Assembly: GCF_000768685.1 (NCBI RefSeq)
Contig: NZ_AVPK01000008.1
Coordinates: 1-64,000 of the forward strand
Direction: 5' to 3'
From: Knoellia subterranea KCTC 19937
GTDB taxonomy: Bacteria; Actinomycetota; Actinomycetes; Actinomycetales; Dermatophilaceae
DNA length: 64,000 nucleotides
Part shown: positions 23,858 to 32,801 of the stretch, piece after piece
Position numbering within the stretch: the first letter of the stretch is position 1
Layout: the number at the start of each line of letters is the position of its first letter
The notes under the pieces: model-generated
Told to the model about the DNA's origin: nothing
The model's database searches: none
Seen by the model: only the letters and a program-made list of their open reading frames with translations
Program-made: the position numbers and the translations under genes

Positions 23858-26065
23858 GTGTACTCGGAGTCCACTCCGCTCAGCAAGGTCCTCGGGAAGC
23901 GTGAGGCCACGAAGTTCCGGACCGCACGCAACATCTCGACGGTGGGCGACCTGCTCGGCTACTGGCCGCGCCGCTACGAGAGTCCCGAGAGCAACCTCGC
24001 GGCCGCAAAGGTCGGCTCCTACATCGTCGCCGTCGCCGAGGTGAAGACCGCGACGACCCGCTCGATGAAGGCCCGGCGCGGGAAGATGCTCCAGGCAGTC
24101 ATCACCGACGGTTCACGCGACCTCGAGGTGACGTTCTTCTCCTCCCACGGGCACGAGGGGAAGCTCGTCCCCGGAGCCCGGGCGCTCTTCGCCGGCAAGG
24201 TGTCGTCCTTCAACAACCGGCTCCAGTTGGCGCACCCCGGCTACTCGCTCCTCAGCGACTTCGACGGCGGCGAGCGACGCGACCTCATCCCGATCTACAA
24301 GGCGGTCGGCAACCTCCACACGTGGACGGTCACCGAGTGCGTCCGGATGGTCCTCGACCTGCTCGACGAGACCCCGGAGGCGATCCCCGAGACGATCCTG
24401 GACCGCCGCGACCTCATGGACCGCATGGCCGCACTGCGCGGGATCCACACACCGAACACCCACGAGGAGGTCGCCGCCGCGCAGCGGCGCATGTCCTTCG
24501 AGGAGGCGTTCGTCCTCCAGGTGGCGCTCGCGCAGCGCCGGCTTCGCCAGGCGGAGGAATCCACGCTCGCTCGCACCCCGAGGCCCGGCGGACTTCTCGA
24601 TGCGTTCGACGGGCGGCTGCCGTTCACGCTCACGGCCGGGCAGCAGGAGGTGGGGGTGACCCTCGCCGCCGAGATGGCCCGGGACGTCCCGATGCACCGT
24701 CTCCTCCAGGGTGAGGTCGGCTCGGGCAAGACCGTCGTCGCGCTGCGCGCCATGCTCGCTGCGGTCGACTCCGGCGGTCAGGCAGCTCTCCTCGCTCCGA
24801 CCGAAGTCCTCGCCGCCCAGCACCACCGGTCCATCACGGCCATGCTCGGTGACCTCGCCGAGGGCGGCATGCTCGGCGGCAGCGAGTTCGGCACCCGCGT
24901 CACCCTGCTCACCGGAAGCATGTCCACTGCGGCCCGGCGCAAGGCGCTCCTCGACATCGCGAGCGGTGACGCCGGAATCGTCGTGGGCACCCACGCCCTC
25001 ATCCAGGAGCACGTGAGTTTCCAGGACCTGGCCCTCGTCGTCGTCGACGAGCAACACCGCTTCGGCGTGGAGCAACGAGATGCGTTGCGCGGCAAGGCTG
25101 CTCACCCTCCGCACGTGCTCGTCATGACCGCGACCCCCATTCCGCGCACGGTGGCGATGACGGTGTTCGGTGACATGGAGACGTCGACCCTGAGCGAGCT
25201 CCCGTCCGGGCGAGCGCCGATCACGACCCACGTCGTCCCGGAGGCCAAGCCGGGCTGGCTGCAACGGACCTGGGTCCGGATCGCCGAGGAGTGCGCCCAA
25301 GGGCGGCAGGCCTACGTCGTCTGCCCGCGCATCGGCGACGACGACGACCCTGACGAGGAGACCGAGATCTTCGCCCCCGAGTCCGCGGCGGACGCGGACG
25401 GCGACGATGGCGGTGACGGTGACGGGGGAGAGGCCGACGCGCCGCCACCGCGCCCGCTGGCCTCCGTCCGAGCCGTGCACGCCGACCTCGTCGCCAACCC
25501 GGCTCTCGAGGGTCTGCGCATCGAGATCCTCCACGGCCGGCTCCCCGCGGAGGAGAAGGACGCCTTCATGCGCGAGTTCGCGGACGGCGACATCGACGTC
25601 CTCGTCTCGACGACCGTGATCGAGGTCGGCGTCGACGTCCCCAACGCGAGCGTCATGGTCGTCATGGACGCGGACCGCTTCGGCGTCTCTCAGCTGCACC
25701 AGCTCCGCGGGCGCGTCGGACGTGGCGGGCTGCCGGGACTGTGCCTCCTCGTCCACGCCGGTGCCCCGGACGCGCCCCACGAGAGACTCGATGCGGTGGC
25801 CGGCACGACCGATGGCTTCGAGCTCGCCCGGATCGACCTGCGCCAACGCCGCGAGGGCGACATCCTCGGGTCCTCGCAGCACGGCGTCCGCAGTCAGCTT
25901 CAGTTCCTCCATGTCCTCGAGGACGAGGACCTCATCGAGGCCGCTCGCGAGGACGCCCACGACGTGGTGACCCAGGATCCGGACCTGACCACGCACAGCC
26001 AACTGGCCGCTCTTGTCGAGGCGCGTGTGGACGCCGAGCAGGCGGCATACCTGGAAAGGGGTTGA
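23858..26065 (+). CDS. recG: ATP-dependent DNA helicase RecG
   Basis: 735 residues from the GTG at 23858. The N-terminal wedge domain includes NISTVGDLLGYWPRRYES. Walker A is at about residues 284-291 (LLQGEVGSGKT), the DEQH box at 397-400 (VVVDEQHRFGVEQRDAL), then MTATPIPRTVAMT, and motifs V-VI near VLVSTTVIEVGVDVPNASVMVVMDADRFGVSQLHQLRGRVGRGG. Between helicase halves there is an acidic Asp/Glu-rich insert around residues 492-535 that E. coli RecG lacks. RecG remodels stalled forks and branched DNA. Confidence 0.96.
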   Translation: MYSESTPLSKVLGKREATKFRTARNISTVGDLLGYWPRRYESPESNLAAAKVGSYIVAVAEVKTATTRSMKARRGKMLQAVITDGSRDLEVTFFSSHGHEGKLVPGARALFAGKVSSFNNRLQLAHPGYSLLSDFDGGERRDLIPIYKAVGNLHTWTVTECVRMVLDLLDETPEAIPETILDRRDLMDRMAALRGIHTPNTHEEVAAAQRRMSFEEAFVLQVALAQRRLRQAEESTLARTPRPGGLLDAFDGRLPFTLTAGQQEVGVTLAAEMARDVPMHRLLQGEVGSGKTVVALRAMLAAVDSGGQAALLAPTEVLAAQHHRSITAMLGDLAEGGMLGGSEFGTRVTLLTGSMSTAARRKALLDIASGDAGIVVGTHALIQEHVSFQDLALVVVDEQHRFGVEQRDALRGKAAHPPHVLVMTATPIPRTVAMTVFGDMETSTLSELPSGRAPITTHVVPEAKPGWLQRTWVRIAEECAQGRQAYVVCPRIGDDDDPDEETEIFAPESAADADGDDGGDGDGGEADAPPPRPLASVRAVHADLVANPALEGLRIEILHGRLPAEEKDAFMREFADGDIDVLVSTTVIEVGVDVPNASVMVVMDADRFGVSQLHQLRGRVGRGGLPGLCLLVHAGAPDAPHERLDAVAGTTDGFELARIDLRQRREGDILGSSQHGVRSQLQFLHVLEDEDLIEAAREDAHDVVTQDPDLTTHSQLAALVEARVDAEQAAYLERG

Positions 26066-26066
26066 G

Positions 26067-26624
26067 GTGACCCGCATCATCGCCGGAACGGCGGGGGGAC
26101 GAGAACTGCGCACCCCACCCGGGCGCGGAACGCGACCGACGAGTGATCGCGTCCGTGAGGCGCTCTTCTCGTCGCTCGCCGCTCGCGACGCGCTCTCCGG
26201 AGCGCGTGTCATGGACCTGTATGCCGGCTCCGGTGCCCTCGGTCTCGAGGCCGCCAGCCGCGGCGCGTCCGACGTGCTCCTGGTCGAGTCCGACCGGGTC
26301 GCGGCCGGGGTGATCCGCGACAACGTGAAGCGCCTTGGCCTCACGGCACAGGTCCTGTCCATGACCGTGTCGTCCGCGCTGGCCGGCCCGGCGCAGACCC
26401 GTGACCTCGTCTTCATCGACCCGCCCTACGACCTCGGTGAGGAGGCCCTCGGGCACAACCTCGAGACCCTCGTGGGCCGGGAGTGGCTCGCGGACAGAGC
26501 GCTCGTGGTGGTGGAGCGGTCCAAGCGTTCCGCCGAACCCGCGTGGCCGGCCGGACTGGAGGCGGAGAAGGTCAAGAAGTACGGCGAGACGGTCCTCTGG
26601 TTTGCCGAGCGCGTGTCCGACTGA
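26067..26624 (+). CDS. rsmD: 16S rRNA (guanine(966)-N(2))-methyltransferase RsmD
   Basis: 185 residues from the GTG at 26067, one base after the recG stop. RIIAGTAGGRELRTPPGRGTRPTSDRVREALFSSL is the conserved RsmD start, VMDLYAGSGALGLEAASRGA the SAM-binding motif I, and FIDPPYDL (residues 116-123) the catalytic DPPY. It methylates G966 of 16S rRNA in the 30S subunit. Next to coaD, as in many bacteria, with the hemerythrin gene inserted between. Confidence 0.95.
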   Translation: MTRIIAGTAGGRELRTPPGRGTRPTSDRVREALFSSLAARDALSGARVMDLYAGSGALGLEAASRGASDVLLVESDRVAAGVIRDNVKRLGLTAQVLSMTVSSALAGPAQTRDLVFIDPPYDLGEEALGHNLETLVGREWLADRALVVVERSKRSAEPAWPAGLEAEKVKKYGETVLWFAERVSD

Positions 26625-26641
26625 TCCGACAGGATGGCCAC

Positions 26642-27280
26642 ATGAGCGACTACGAGATTCCCCGCCCGACCAACGGTGACGTGCTCGAACTCATCCTCGA
26701 CGACCACCGTCGCTTCGAGGACCTCCTCCGGTTGGCCCGGCGCAACGACGTCGACCGCGAGGCGGCCCGCACCGCCCTGTGCGAACTGCTCGTGGCCCAT
26801 GCCGAGGCCGAGGAGGAGATGGTCTATCCAACGCTGCGCCGCAAGCGCGCGATCGGTGCCCACGAGGAGGAGCACGGCGAGGAGGAGCACGCCGAGATCA
26901 CCGAGGCCATCGTCGGCTTCCTCGAGGCCAAGGGCACCGACACGCAGAAGTACGACTCGGCCCTCGAGGAACTTGCCACCGTGGTGAACCACCACAGCAA
27001 CGAGGAAGAGCAGACGATCATCAACCCGGCCCGCGAGGACGTCTCCGCCGGGGTGAGGGCCGAGCTCGGGGTCGCCTGGGCGACGCGCCGCAACCAGCTG
27101 CTCGAGGAGGGCTGCGCCAGCCTCGAGCAGGTCAGGGCCCTGCTCGAGCGCGCGGAGGACGAGGGCACGATCGCCTCCGAGGAGGCACGCGCCGAGGCCG
27201 ACGAGATCAAGGAGAAGGCCAAGGAGGAGGCCAAGGAGATCGAGGAGGCTTCCAAGGAGGCGGAGAAGGCCGACGGCTGA
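26642..27280 (+). CDS. Hemerythrin HHE-domain protein with charged helical tail
   Basis: 212 residues. Residues about 12-150 make the HHE four-helix bundle: ELILDDHRRFEDLLRLA, LLVAHAEAEEEMVYPTLRR, EEHGEEEHAEITEAI and ATVVNHHSNEEEQTIINPA provide the His and Glu ligands for a di-iron site. The last 45 residues are almost only Glu, Lys and Ala (EEARAEADEIKEKAKEEAKEIEE), probably a long helix or coiled coil. Such proteins bind oxygen or sense oxidative stress. It sits inside the rsmD-coaD interval. Confidence 0.87.
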   Translation: MSDYEIPRPTNGDVLELILDDHRRFEDLLRLARRNDVDREAARTALCELLVAHAEAEEEMVYPTLRRKRAIGAHEEEHGEEEHAEITEAIVGFLEAKGTDTQKYDSALEELATVVNHHSNEEEQTIINPAREDVSAGVRAELGVAWATRRNQLLEEGCASLEQVRALLERAEDEGTIASEEARAEADEIKEKAKEEAKEIEEASKEAEKADG

Positions 27281-27282
27281 CC

Positions 27283-27288
27283 TAGGCT
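27283..27288 (+). promoter_or_regulatory. Putative leaderless -10 box TAGGCT for coaD
   Basis: TAGGCT, 7 nt before the GTG at 27296. Confidence 0.45.
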
Positions 27289-27295
27289 GGCGCGC

Positions 27296-27802
27296 GTGAC
27301 TGACCAGCAGATTCGACGAGCCGTCTGTCCCGGATCGTTCGACCCCGTGACCGCGGGCCACGTGGACATCTTCGTCCGCGCGGCCGCTCTCTACGACGAG
27401 GTCGTCGTCGCGATCCTGCACAACCCGGCGAAGGTCGGCACCTTCACAGTGGAGGAGCGGATCGGCTTCATCGAGCGCGCCCTTCCCGAGGCGATCGCCT
27501 CGTGCGTGCGGGTCGAGGCCTTCGCGGGTCGCCTTCTTGTCGATGTATGCCGTGAGGTCGGCGCCGAGGTCCTGCTCAAGGGTCTGCGCGGGGAGACCGA
27601 CTACGCCTACGAGGTGCCCATGGCGCTCATGAACCGGCACCTCAGCGGCGTGGAGACGGTCTTCCTGCCGGGGGCACCGCAGTTCGAGCACGTGTCGAGC
27701 TCGCTCGTCAAGGAGGTCGCGCGCTTCGGCGGTGACGTGTCCGGTCTCGTCCCCGACGAGGTCCGTGACGCACTCCTGGCTCGTGGTGACGGCGGTCGCT
27801 AG
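27296..27802 (+). CDS. coaD: Phosphopantetheine adenylyltransferase
   Basis: 168 residues. AVCPGSFDPVTAGHVDIFVRAAALYDEVVVAI carries the TxGH nucleotidyl-transfer motif, LLKGLRGETDYAYEVPMALMNRHL the pantetheine site, and HVSSSLVKEVARFGGDVSGLVP the ISSTxVRE-like end. It makes dephospho-CoA from phosphopantetheine and ATP. GTG start. The acyltransferase gene starts within its last codons. Confidence 0.96.
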   Translation: MTDQQIRRAVCPGSFDPVTAGHVDIFVRAAALYDEVVVAILHNPAKVGTFTVEERIGFIERALPEAIASCVRVEAFAGRLLVDVCREVGAEVLLKGLRGETDYAYEVPMALMNRHLSGVETVFLPGAPQFEHVSSSLVKEVARFGGDVSGLVPDEVRDALLARGDGGR

Positions 27803-29921
27803 GACGGAGCGGGCGCCTCGCCGCGCGGACATCGAGGGTCTGCGCGCCGTCGCGGTGCTGGCCGTGCTCGCCCACCACGCGGGGCTGCCGGTCACCGGCG
27901 GCTACGTCGGTGTCGACGTCTTCTTCGTCATCTCCGGCTACCTCATCACGGGGCTGCTCGTGACCGAGCTCTGGTCGACCGGTCGGATCGGGTGGGGCGC
28001 CTTCGTCGGTCGCCGCATCCGCCGCCTGTTGCCCGCCGCGCTCCTCGTCCTCGTCGTCACGGCCGTGGTGAGCGCGCTCATCGTCCCCGGGCTGAGGCGC
28101 CGCGAGATCGCGACGGACATCGCCGGGTCGGCGGGCTACGTCGTCAACTGGGTTCTGGCCCGTCGTGGCGTGGACTACCTGGCGAGCGACAGCCAACCGT
28201 CCCCCGTGCAGCACTACTGGTCGCTGGCGGTCGAGGAGCAGTTCTACGTCGTCTGGCCGGTCCTGCTCATGCTTCTCGCGTTCGTCGTGCGCCGGCTGGG
28301 TCGAGGACAGCACTCGGGTGGCCCCTCGCGCGGGCTCGTGTTCGGGGTCCTCGCGCTCCCGGTCGCGGCATCCTTCGGCTGGTCCGTGCACCTCGCCCGG
28401 ACCTCCCCGGCAGAGGGGTACTTCGTCACGACGACCCGGGCGTGGGAACTCGGCGTCGGAGCCCTGCTCGCCGTGGCCCTCGCCGGGCGCGAGCGGCCAG
28501 CGCTCGCGCCACGCTGCTCGGCGGCATGGGGCTGGGCTGCTCTCGGGGTGCTCCTCGTGGTGGTCCTGAGCCTCCCGGAGGGCCTGGCCTGGCCGGGCGC
28601 ATGGGCGCTGCTCGTCACCCTGCCGACGGCCGCCCTGCTCTGGATCGGCTGGCTCGGGCCGACGCGCGGCCCGGTCGCCGTGCTCGGGACGGCACCCATG
28701 CTGTGGGTCGGCGCCCTGTCCTACTCCCTCTACCTCTGGCACTGGCCGTTCGTCGTGCTCGGGGACGCCGTCGCGGTGCGCTTCGACCTCGACTTCCCGG
28801 TGGTGGCACCACTCCTGTTGACCCTCGCCTCCGTCGTTCCCGCCTGGCTGTCGTGGCGCTTCGTCGAGACCCCGATCCACCACGGCTCGTGGCTGCGCAG
28901 TCGCCCTCGGGCAGTGCTCGCCGCGGGTCTGGCCGCGTCGGCCGTGACGGCCCTGGCCGCGCTACCGCTCCTCCACGTCTCGACGCCGTTCCGCGACCGC
29001 CCCGCAATGGGGGACCGGCCGCCCCTCGCCCAACTCGGGGCGGCAGCCGTGCATCCGGGCGACGATGCTGCGCCGGTCGACTCCGTCGAGTGGGTCGTCC
29101 CCGACCCGCTGCGCTCCGGTGAGGACCGTCCGGCCGCCGACGTCGACCACTGCCAGGTCGACGACAAGAGCACCACGGCAGTGGCCTGCGTCTTTGGCGA
29201 GGCCGGGTCCGGGACGACGATCGCGCTCGTCGGAGACTCCAAGGCGATGCAGTGGCTCCCCGCACTGGAGGAGGCAGCAGCGGCGCGCGGATGGCGGATC
29301 GTCACGTTCGGGAAGTCCCTGTGCACGTTCGCCGAGGGCGCCACGGAAGTCGGCGGGACGGCATACCCGGCGTGTGATCGATGGAACGCAGAGGTGACCC
29401 GCGCGCTGGAAGCCGAGCGCCCCGACCTCGTCGTGACGTCGGGGAGCGCCCGCGTGGCCTGGGCGGAAGGCGACCGCGTCGCCGGTCGGGAGCGCCTCGT
29501 CGAGGGCTACGCCGCGAGATGGCGGCAGCTCGTGTCAGCCGGCACGCCGGTCGTCGTGGTCGGCGACAGCCCCCGCTCGCCGGACGACCTCGACGTCTGC
29601 GCTGCCCTGCACCCGGACCGGTTGAGCCGCTGCGCCTTCGATCGGGACGCCGCCATCGGAGGGAGTGGTCTGCCGGTGCAGCGCGAGGCCGCGCAGCAGG
29701 TGGAGCGTGGCGTGACGTTCGTGGACCTCACGCCGTGGCTGTGCCCCGGTCGGCAGTGCCCGGTCGTCGTCGGCCACGTGACCGTGCACCGACCCGGAGA
29801 CCACGTCACCGCGACCTACGCGCGGACGCTCGGTCCCGTGCTCGGCGAGGCAGTGGCGGCTGCATTTGGGGAGGCGGCACCCCCTCCGGTACCTTTGACC
29901 TTCGGTCTGCGTCAGCCGTGA
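27783..29921 (+). CDS. Acyltransferase-3 membrane protein with C-terminal SGNH domain (first of two)
   Basis: About 712 residues; GTG at 27783 or 27786 overlaps the end of coaD, and the exact start is uncertain. The N-terminal half is an acyltransferase-3 domain of about ten membrane helices: RADIEGLRAVAVLAVLAHHAGLP with H-H, GGYVGVDVFFVISGYLITGLL, VQHYWSLAVEEQFYVVWP and ALSYSLYLWHWPFVV. From about residue 470 there is an extracellular SGNH domain: IALVGDSKAMQWLPALEEA (GDS) and HRPGDHVTATYARTL (Asp and His). OafA-type fusions of this kind O-acetylate cell-surface polysaccharides. It may be transcribed with coaD. Confidence 0.9.
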   Translation: MVTAVARTERAPRRADIEGLRAVAVLAVLAHHAGLPVTGGYVGVDVFFVISGYLITGLLVTELWSTGRIGWGAFVGRRIRRLLPAALLVLVVTAVVSALIVPGLRRREIATDIAGSAGYVVNWVLARRGVDYLASDSQPSPVQHYWSLAVEEQFYVVWPVLLMLLAFVVRRLGRGQHSGGPSRGLVFGVLALPVAASFGWSVHLARTSPAEGYFVTTTRAWELGVGALLAVALAGRERPALAPRCSAAWGWAALGVLLVVVLSLPEGLAWPGAWALLVTLPTAALLWIGWLGPTRGPVAVLGTAPMLWVGALSYSLYLWHWPFVVLGDAVAVRFDLDFPVVAPLLLTLASVVPAWLSWRFVETPIHHGSWLRSRPRAVLAAGLAASAVTALAALPLLHVSTPFRDRPAMGDRPPLAQLGAAAVHPGDDAAPVDSVEWVVPDPLRSGEDRPAADVDHCQVDDKSTTAVACVFGEAGSGTTIALVGDSKAMQWLPALEEAAAARGWRIVTFGKSLCTFAEGATEVGGTAYPACDRWNAEVTRALEAERPDLVVTSGSARVAWAEGDRVAGRERLVEGYAARWRQLVSAGTPVVVVGDSPRSPDDLDVCAALHPDRLSRCAFDRDAAIGGSGLPVQREAAQQVERGVTFVDLTPWLCPGRQCPVVVGHVTVHRPGDHVTATYARTLGPVLGEAVAAAFGEAAPPPVPLTFGLRQP

Positions 29922-29953
29922 CGAGGACCGAACCACTCGACCAAGGCAAGGCA

Positions 29954-30535
29954 ATGAACCGTCTCGATCCTCGGTCTCCGATGGTGCTCGACACCAAGGA
30001 GGTCGGCCGGCGTCCCGGCTCGATGGCGGAGTTCTCTCGTGAGGTCGAGGCACCAGCCGAATTCGGCACGGAGGTGTTGCGCGTCGCCGAGGGGGAACCC
30101 TTGGACGTCGACGTGCGGCTCGAGTCCGTTGTCGAAGGAGTCCTGGTCACCGGTTCGGTGCAAGGCACGGCGACCGGCGCCTGCGTGCGGTGCCTGGATC
30201 CGATCAGCCACGAAGTGGACGGCCGGTTCCAGGAATTGTTCGCCTACGCCGATCGCAATGCCCACCACCAAGAGGTGGGCGACGAGGATGCGGCCGAGGA
30301 GTACCTCATCGAGGATGGTCTGATCGACCTCGAGCCGGTGCTCCGGGACGCGGTGGTGCCCGCACTGCCGTTCCAGCCCGTGTGTCGCCCGGACTGCCCG
30401 GGGTTGTGTTCCGAATGCGGAATCCACCTCGCGGACGATCCGGGCCACGCACATGACGTGATCGACCCCAGGTGGGCGGCTCTCACGGACCTCGCGTCCG
30501 AGTCGTCCACGACGCAGACAGAGAAGAGGACCTGA
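29954..30535 (+). CDS. YceD/DUF177 family protein
   Basis: 193 residues from the ATG at 29954, which gives the family start NRLDPRSPMVLDTKEVGRRPGS. A GTG at 29918 overlapping the upstream stop is possible and adds 12 residues. The DUF177 pattern shows in CVRCLDPISHEVDGRFQELFAY and the C-terminal VCRPDCPGLCSECG, whose Cys residues may bind metal. YceD lies directly upstream of rpmF in most bacteria and is linked to 23S rRNA handling. The rpmF start is 1 nt downstream. Confidence 0.9.
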   Translation: MNRLDPRSPMVLDTKEVGRRPGSMAEFSREVEAPAEFGTEVLRVAEGEPLDVDVRLESVVEGVLVTGSVQGTATGACVRCLDPISHEVDGRFQELFAYADRNAHHQEVGDEDAAEEYLIEDGLIDLEPVLRDAVVPALPFQPVCRPDCPGLCSECGIHLADDPGHAHDVIDPRWAALTDLASESSTTQTEKRT

Positions 30536-30536
30536 C

Positions 30537-30731
30537 GTGGCTGTTCCGAAGCGGAAGACGTCGCGCTCCAACACCCGCTCGCGCCGTGCGAACTGGAAGG
30601 CCACGCCGGTCACCCTGACCGCGTGCCCCCAGTGCAAGGCCCCGACGCAGCCGCACATCGCGTGCCCGTCGTGCGGGAACTACAACGGCCGCCACTACGG
30701 CGTCGCCGAGCGCACCGAGCACCAGGGCTGA
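30537..30731 (+). CDS. rpmF: 50S ribosomal protein L32
   Basis: 64 residues, GTG start 1 nt after the yceD stop. [21 protein letters not shown] is the L32 N-terminus, and two CxxC pairs (CPQC, CPSC) form a zinc ribbon. Part of the yceD-rpmF-rnc-mutM group. Confidence 0.97.
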   Translation: MAVPKRKTSRSNTRSRRANWKATPVTLTACPQCKAPTQPHIACPSCGNYNGRHYGVAERTEHQG

Positions 30732-30742
30732 GCCCACTCCTC

Positions 30743-31516
30743 ATGGGGAGGGGCTCGACCGGCCCTGCGGCCAGAACGCCACAGCGCCCCGTCGCTGAAC
30801 TCCGCCAGCACCTCGCCGAGGTGACCGGTGGAGACATCGACGAGGCGCTGCTCGGTCGTGCCCTGACCCACCGCTCGTACGCCTACGAGGCCGGAGGGAT
30901 CCCGCACAACGAGCGACTCGAGTTCCTCGGCGACTCCGTGCTCGGACTCGTCGTCACCGACACGCTCTACACGACGCACCCCGACCTCACCGAGGGGCAG
31001 CTCGCGAAGCTGCGGGCTGCGGTGGTCAACATGCGTGCCCTCGCGGCGGTCGGCCGCACCCTCGGACTGGGGGACTACCTCCACCTCGGACGGGGCGAGG
31101 AGTCGACCGGCGGTCGCGACAAGGACTCGATCCTTGCCGACACCGTCGAGGCCGTCATCGGCGCGACGTTCACGAGCGCGGGTCTCGAGGCGGCCGGTGC
31201 GCTCGTCCACCACATGCTCGACCCGCTGATGGCACGTTCGGCGACCCTCGGAGCGGGCCTGGACTGGAAGACGAGCCTCCAGGAGATCAGCGCCCTGCAC
31301 AACGCGGGCCCGGTCGAGTACGTCCTCGAGGAGGACGGCCCCGAGCACGCCAAGACGTTCACTGCCCGCGTCCTCGTCGGCGGCGAGGAGCACGGCACGG
31401 GCGAGGGTCGCACCAAGAAGGACGCCGAGCAGAAGGCCGCCGCCCAGGCATGGCAGGCCCTGCGCGAGCGTCACGGCGACGGCCTGTCCACCGCGCCCCT
31501 GCCCGACATCTCCTGA
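30743..31516 (+). CDS. rnc: Ribonuclease III
   Basis: 257 residues from the ATG at 30743. The catalytic signature is [17 protein letters not shown], with acidic metal ligands there and at [11 protein letters not shown]. The C-terminal double-stranded RNA-binding domain begins at about residue 175 ([21 protein letters not shown]) and ends [21 protein letters not shown]. It processes rRNA precursors and double-stranded RNAs. The cluster with rpmF and mutM is widespread in actinobacteria. Confidence 0.97.
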   Translation: MGRGSTGPAARTPQRPVAELRQHLAEVTGGDIDEALLGRALTHRSYAYEAGGIPHNERLEFLGDSVLGLVVTDTLYTTHPDLTEGQLAKLRAAVVNMRALAAVGRTLGLGDYLHLGRGEESTGGRDKDSILADTVEAVIGATFTSAGLEAAGALVHHMLDPLMARSATLGAGLDWKTSLQEISALHNAGPVEYVLEEDGPEHAKTFTARVLVGGEEHGTGEGRTKKDAEQKAAAQAWQALRERHGDGLSTAPLPDIS

Positions 31517-31531
31517 CGGACCGACTCCTTC

Positions 31532-32410
31532 GTGCCCGAACTGCCCGAGGTCGAAGTCGTCCGCCGTGGTCTCCAGGACCACGTCGTCGGTCGGCGCATC
31601 CGCACGGCCTCGTTCACCGGGGCCAGGGTGGCCCGCCGGCACCTGCCCGGTCCGGTCGACCTGGCCGAACGCATCGTCGGTCTCGACATCGCGCAGGCCC
31701 GGCGCCGGGGCAAGTACCTCTGGCTCGTTCTCAGTGAGGGTGAGCAGCCGGTGCACGGCCTCATCGCCCACCTCGGGATGAGTGGGCAGCTCCTCGTCGA
31801 AGCTGCGGACGCACCGGACGAGAAGCACCTGCACGCGCGGTTCACCTTCGCCGACGGAGACCCCGAGCTGCGGTTCGTCGACCAGCGCACCTTCGGTGGC
31901 TTCGCCCTCGACGACCTCGCCGACGATGGTGTGCCGCACCAGATCCGGCACATCGCCCCGGATCCGTTCGAGCCGGCATACGACCAGGCATCGGTCGTGC
32001 GACGCGTGAAGGCGAGCGACAGCGCGATCAAGCGGATGCTGCTCCACCAGGGCGTGGTCTCCGGCATCGGCAACATCTATGCCGACGAGGCGCTCTGGCG
32101 GGCGCAGGTCCATGGCGAACGCCCGTCGAGCAGCCTGACCAAGCCGACGATCGCGCGGGTCCTTGACCATGCGCGCGACGTCATGGCCGCGGCCCTGCTC
32201 GAGGGTGGGACGAGCTTCGACGCGCTCTATGTCAACGTCAACGGGGCGTCCGGCTACTTCGACCGGTCACTGCATGCCTACGGCCAGGAGGGTGAGCCGT
32301 GTGCGCGGTGCGGCACGCCGATCCGGCGCGAGCACTTCATGAACCGCTCGTCGTTCAGCTGCCCGAGGTGTCAGCCTCGTCCACGTGGTTCTCGCGCCAC
32401 CCGGTCCTGA
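31532..32410 (+). CDS. mutM: Formamidopyrimidine-DNA glycosylase (Fpg)
   Basis: 292 residues, GTG start. [13 protein letters not shown] supplies the catalytic Pro after Met removal and the Glu; GKYLWLVL contains the beta-lyase Lys, and [14 protein letters not shown] the helix-two-turns-helix. A zinc finger is formed by CARCGTP and CPRC near the end, followed by about 13 extra residues. It removes 8-oxoguanine and opened purines. Its last 56 bases overlap the convergent DUF1801 gene. Confidence 0.96.
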   Translation: MPELPEVEVVRRGLQDHVVGRRIRTASFTGARVARRHLPGPVDLAERIVGLDIAQARRRGKYLWLVLSEGEQPVHGLIAHLGMSGQLLVEAADAPDEKHLHARFTFADGDPELRFVDQRTFGGFALDDLADDGVPHQIRHIAPDPFEPAYDQASVVRRVKASDSAIKRMLLHQGVVSGIGNIYADEALWRAQVHGERPSSSLTKPTIARVLDHARDVMAAALLEGGTSFDALYVNVNGASGYFDRSLHAYGQEGEPCARCGTPIRREHFMNRSSFSCPRCQPRPRGSRATRS

Positions 32411-32801
32411 TCAGCTCGCGGAGCACGCCCTCGTCGACGTCGGCGAGCCGCTTGAGATAGACGCAGCCCTTGCCGGTCGTGTGCGGTCCGAGACGGTCGA
32501 GCACGTCGGTGTTCGTGCCGTAGAACGTCAGGCCGTAGAGGGTGAGGGCGGCCTTGCGCGGTGCGAAGCCGACGGCGAACCACTCCCGTTCCTTGCCGTC
32601 GGCCGTCGTGTAGGGCTGGCGCCCGAAGCCGACCATCGAGCCCCACAGGACGGGGTCGGCACCGGTCTCCTCGCGCATGATGTCGAGCAGGGTGAGGGCG
32701 TCGTCGCGTCGCCCCGCCGGCTGGACCGCGTCGAGGTGTGCCTCGACCGACGCGTCCGTCGGCTTGGTCGTGCGGTCGCCGTGGTCGGGTGTCGTCGTCA
32801 T
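32355..32801 (-). CDS. DUF1801 family protein
   Basis: 148 residues. The pattern SVEAHLDAV..., [29 protein letters not shown] and [22 protein letters not shown], then [26 protein letters not shown], is that of DUF1801 (YdhG-like) proteins. Their biochemical role is unknown. Its ATG overlaps the stop of the upstream acyltransferase/SGNH gene by 4 bases, so the two are translated together. It overlaps the 3' end of mutM on the other strand. Confidence 0.85.
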   Translation of the reverse strand: MTTTPDHGDRTTKPTDASVEAHLDAVQPAGRRDDALTLLDIMREETGADPVLWGSMVGFGRQPYTTADGKEREWFAVGFAPRKAALTLYGLTFYGTNTDVLDRLGPHTTGKGCVYLKRLADVDEGVLRELIRTGWRENHVDEADTSGS

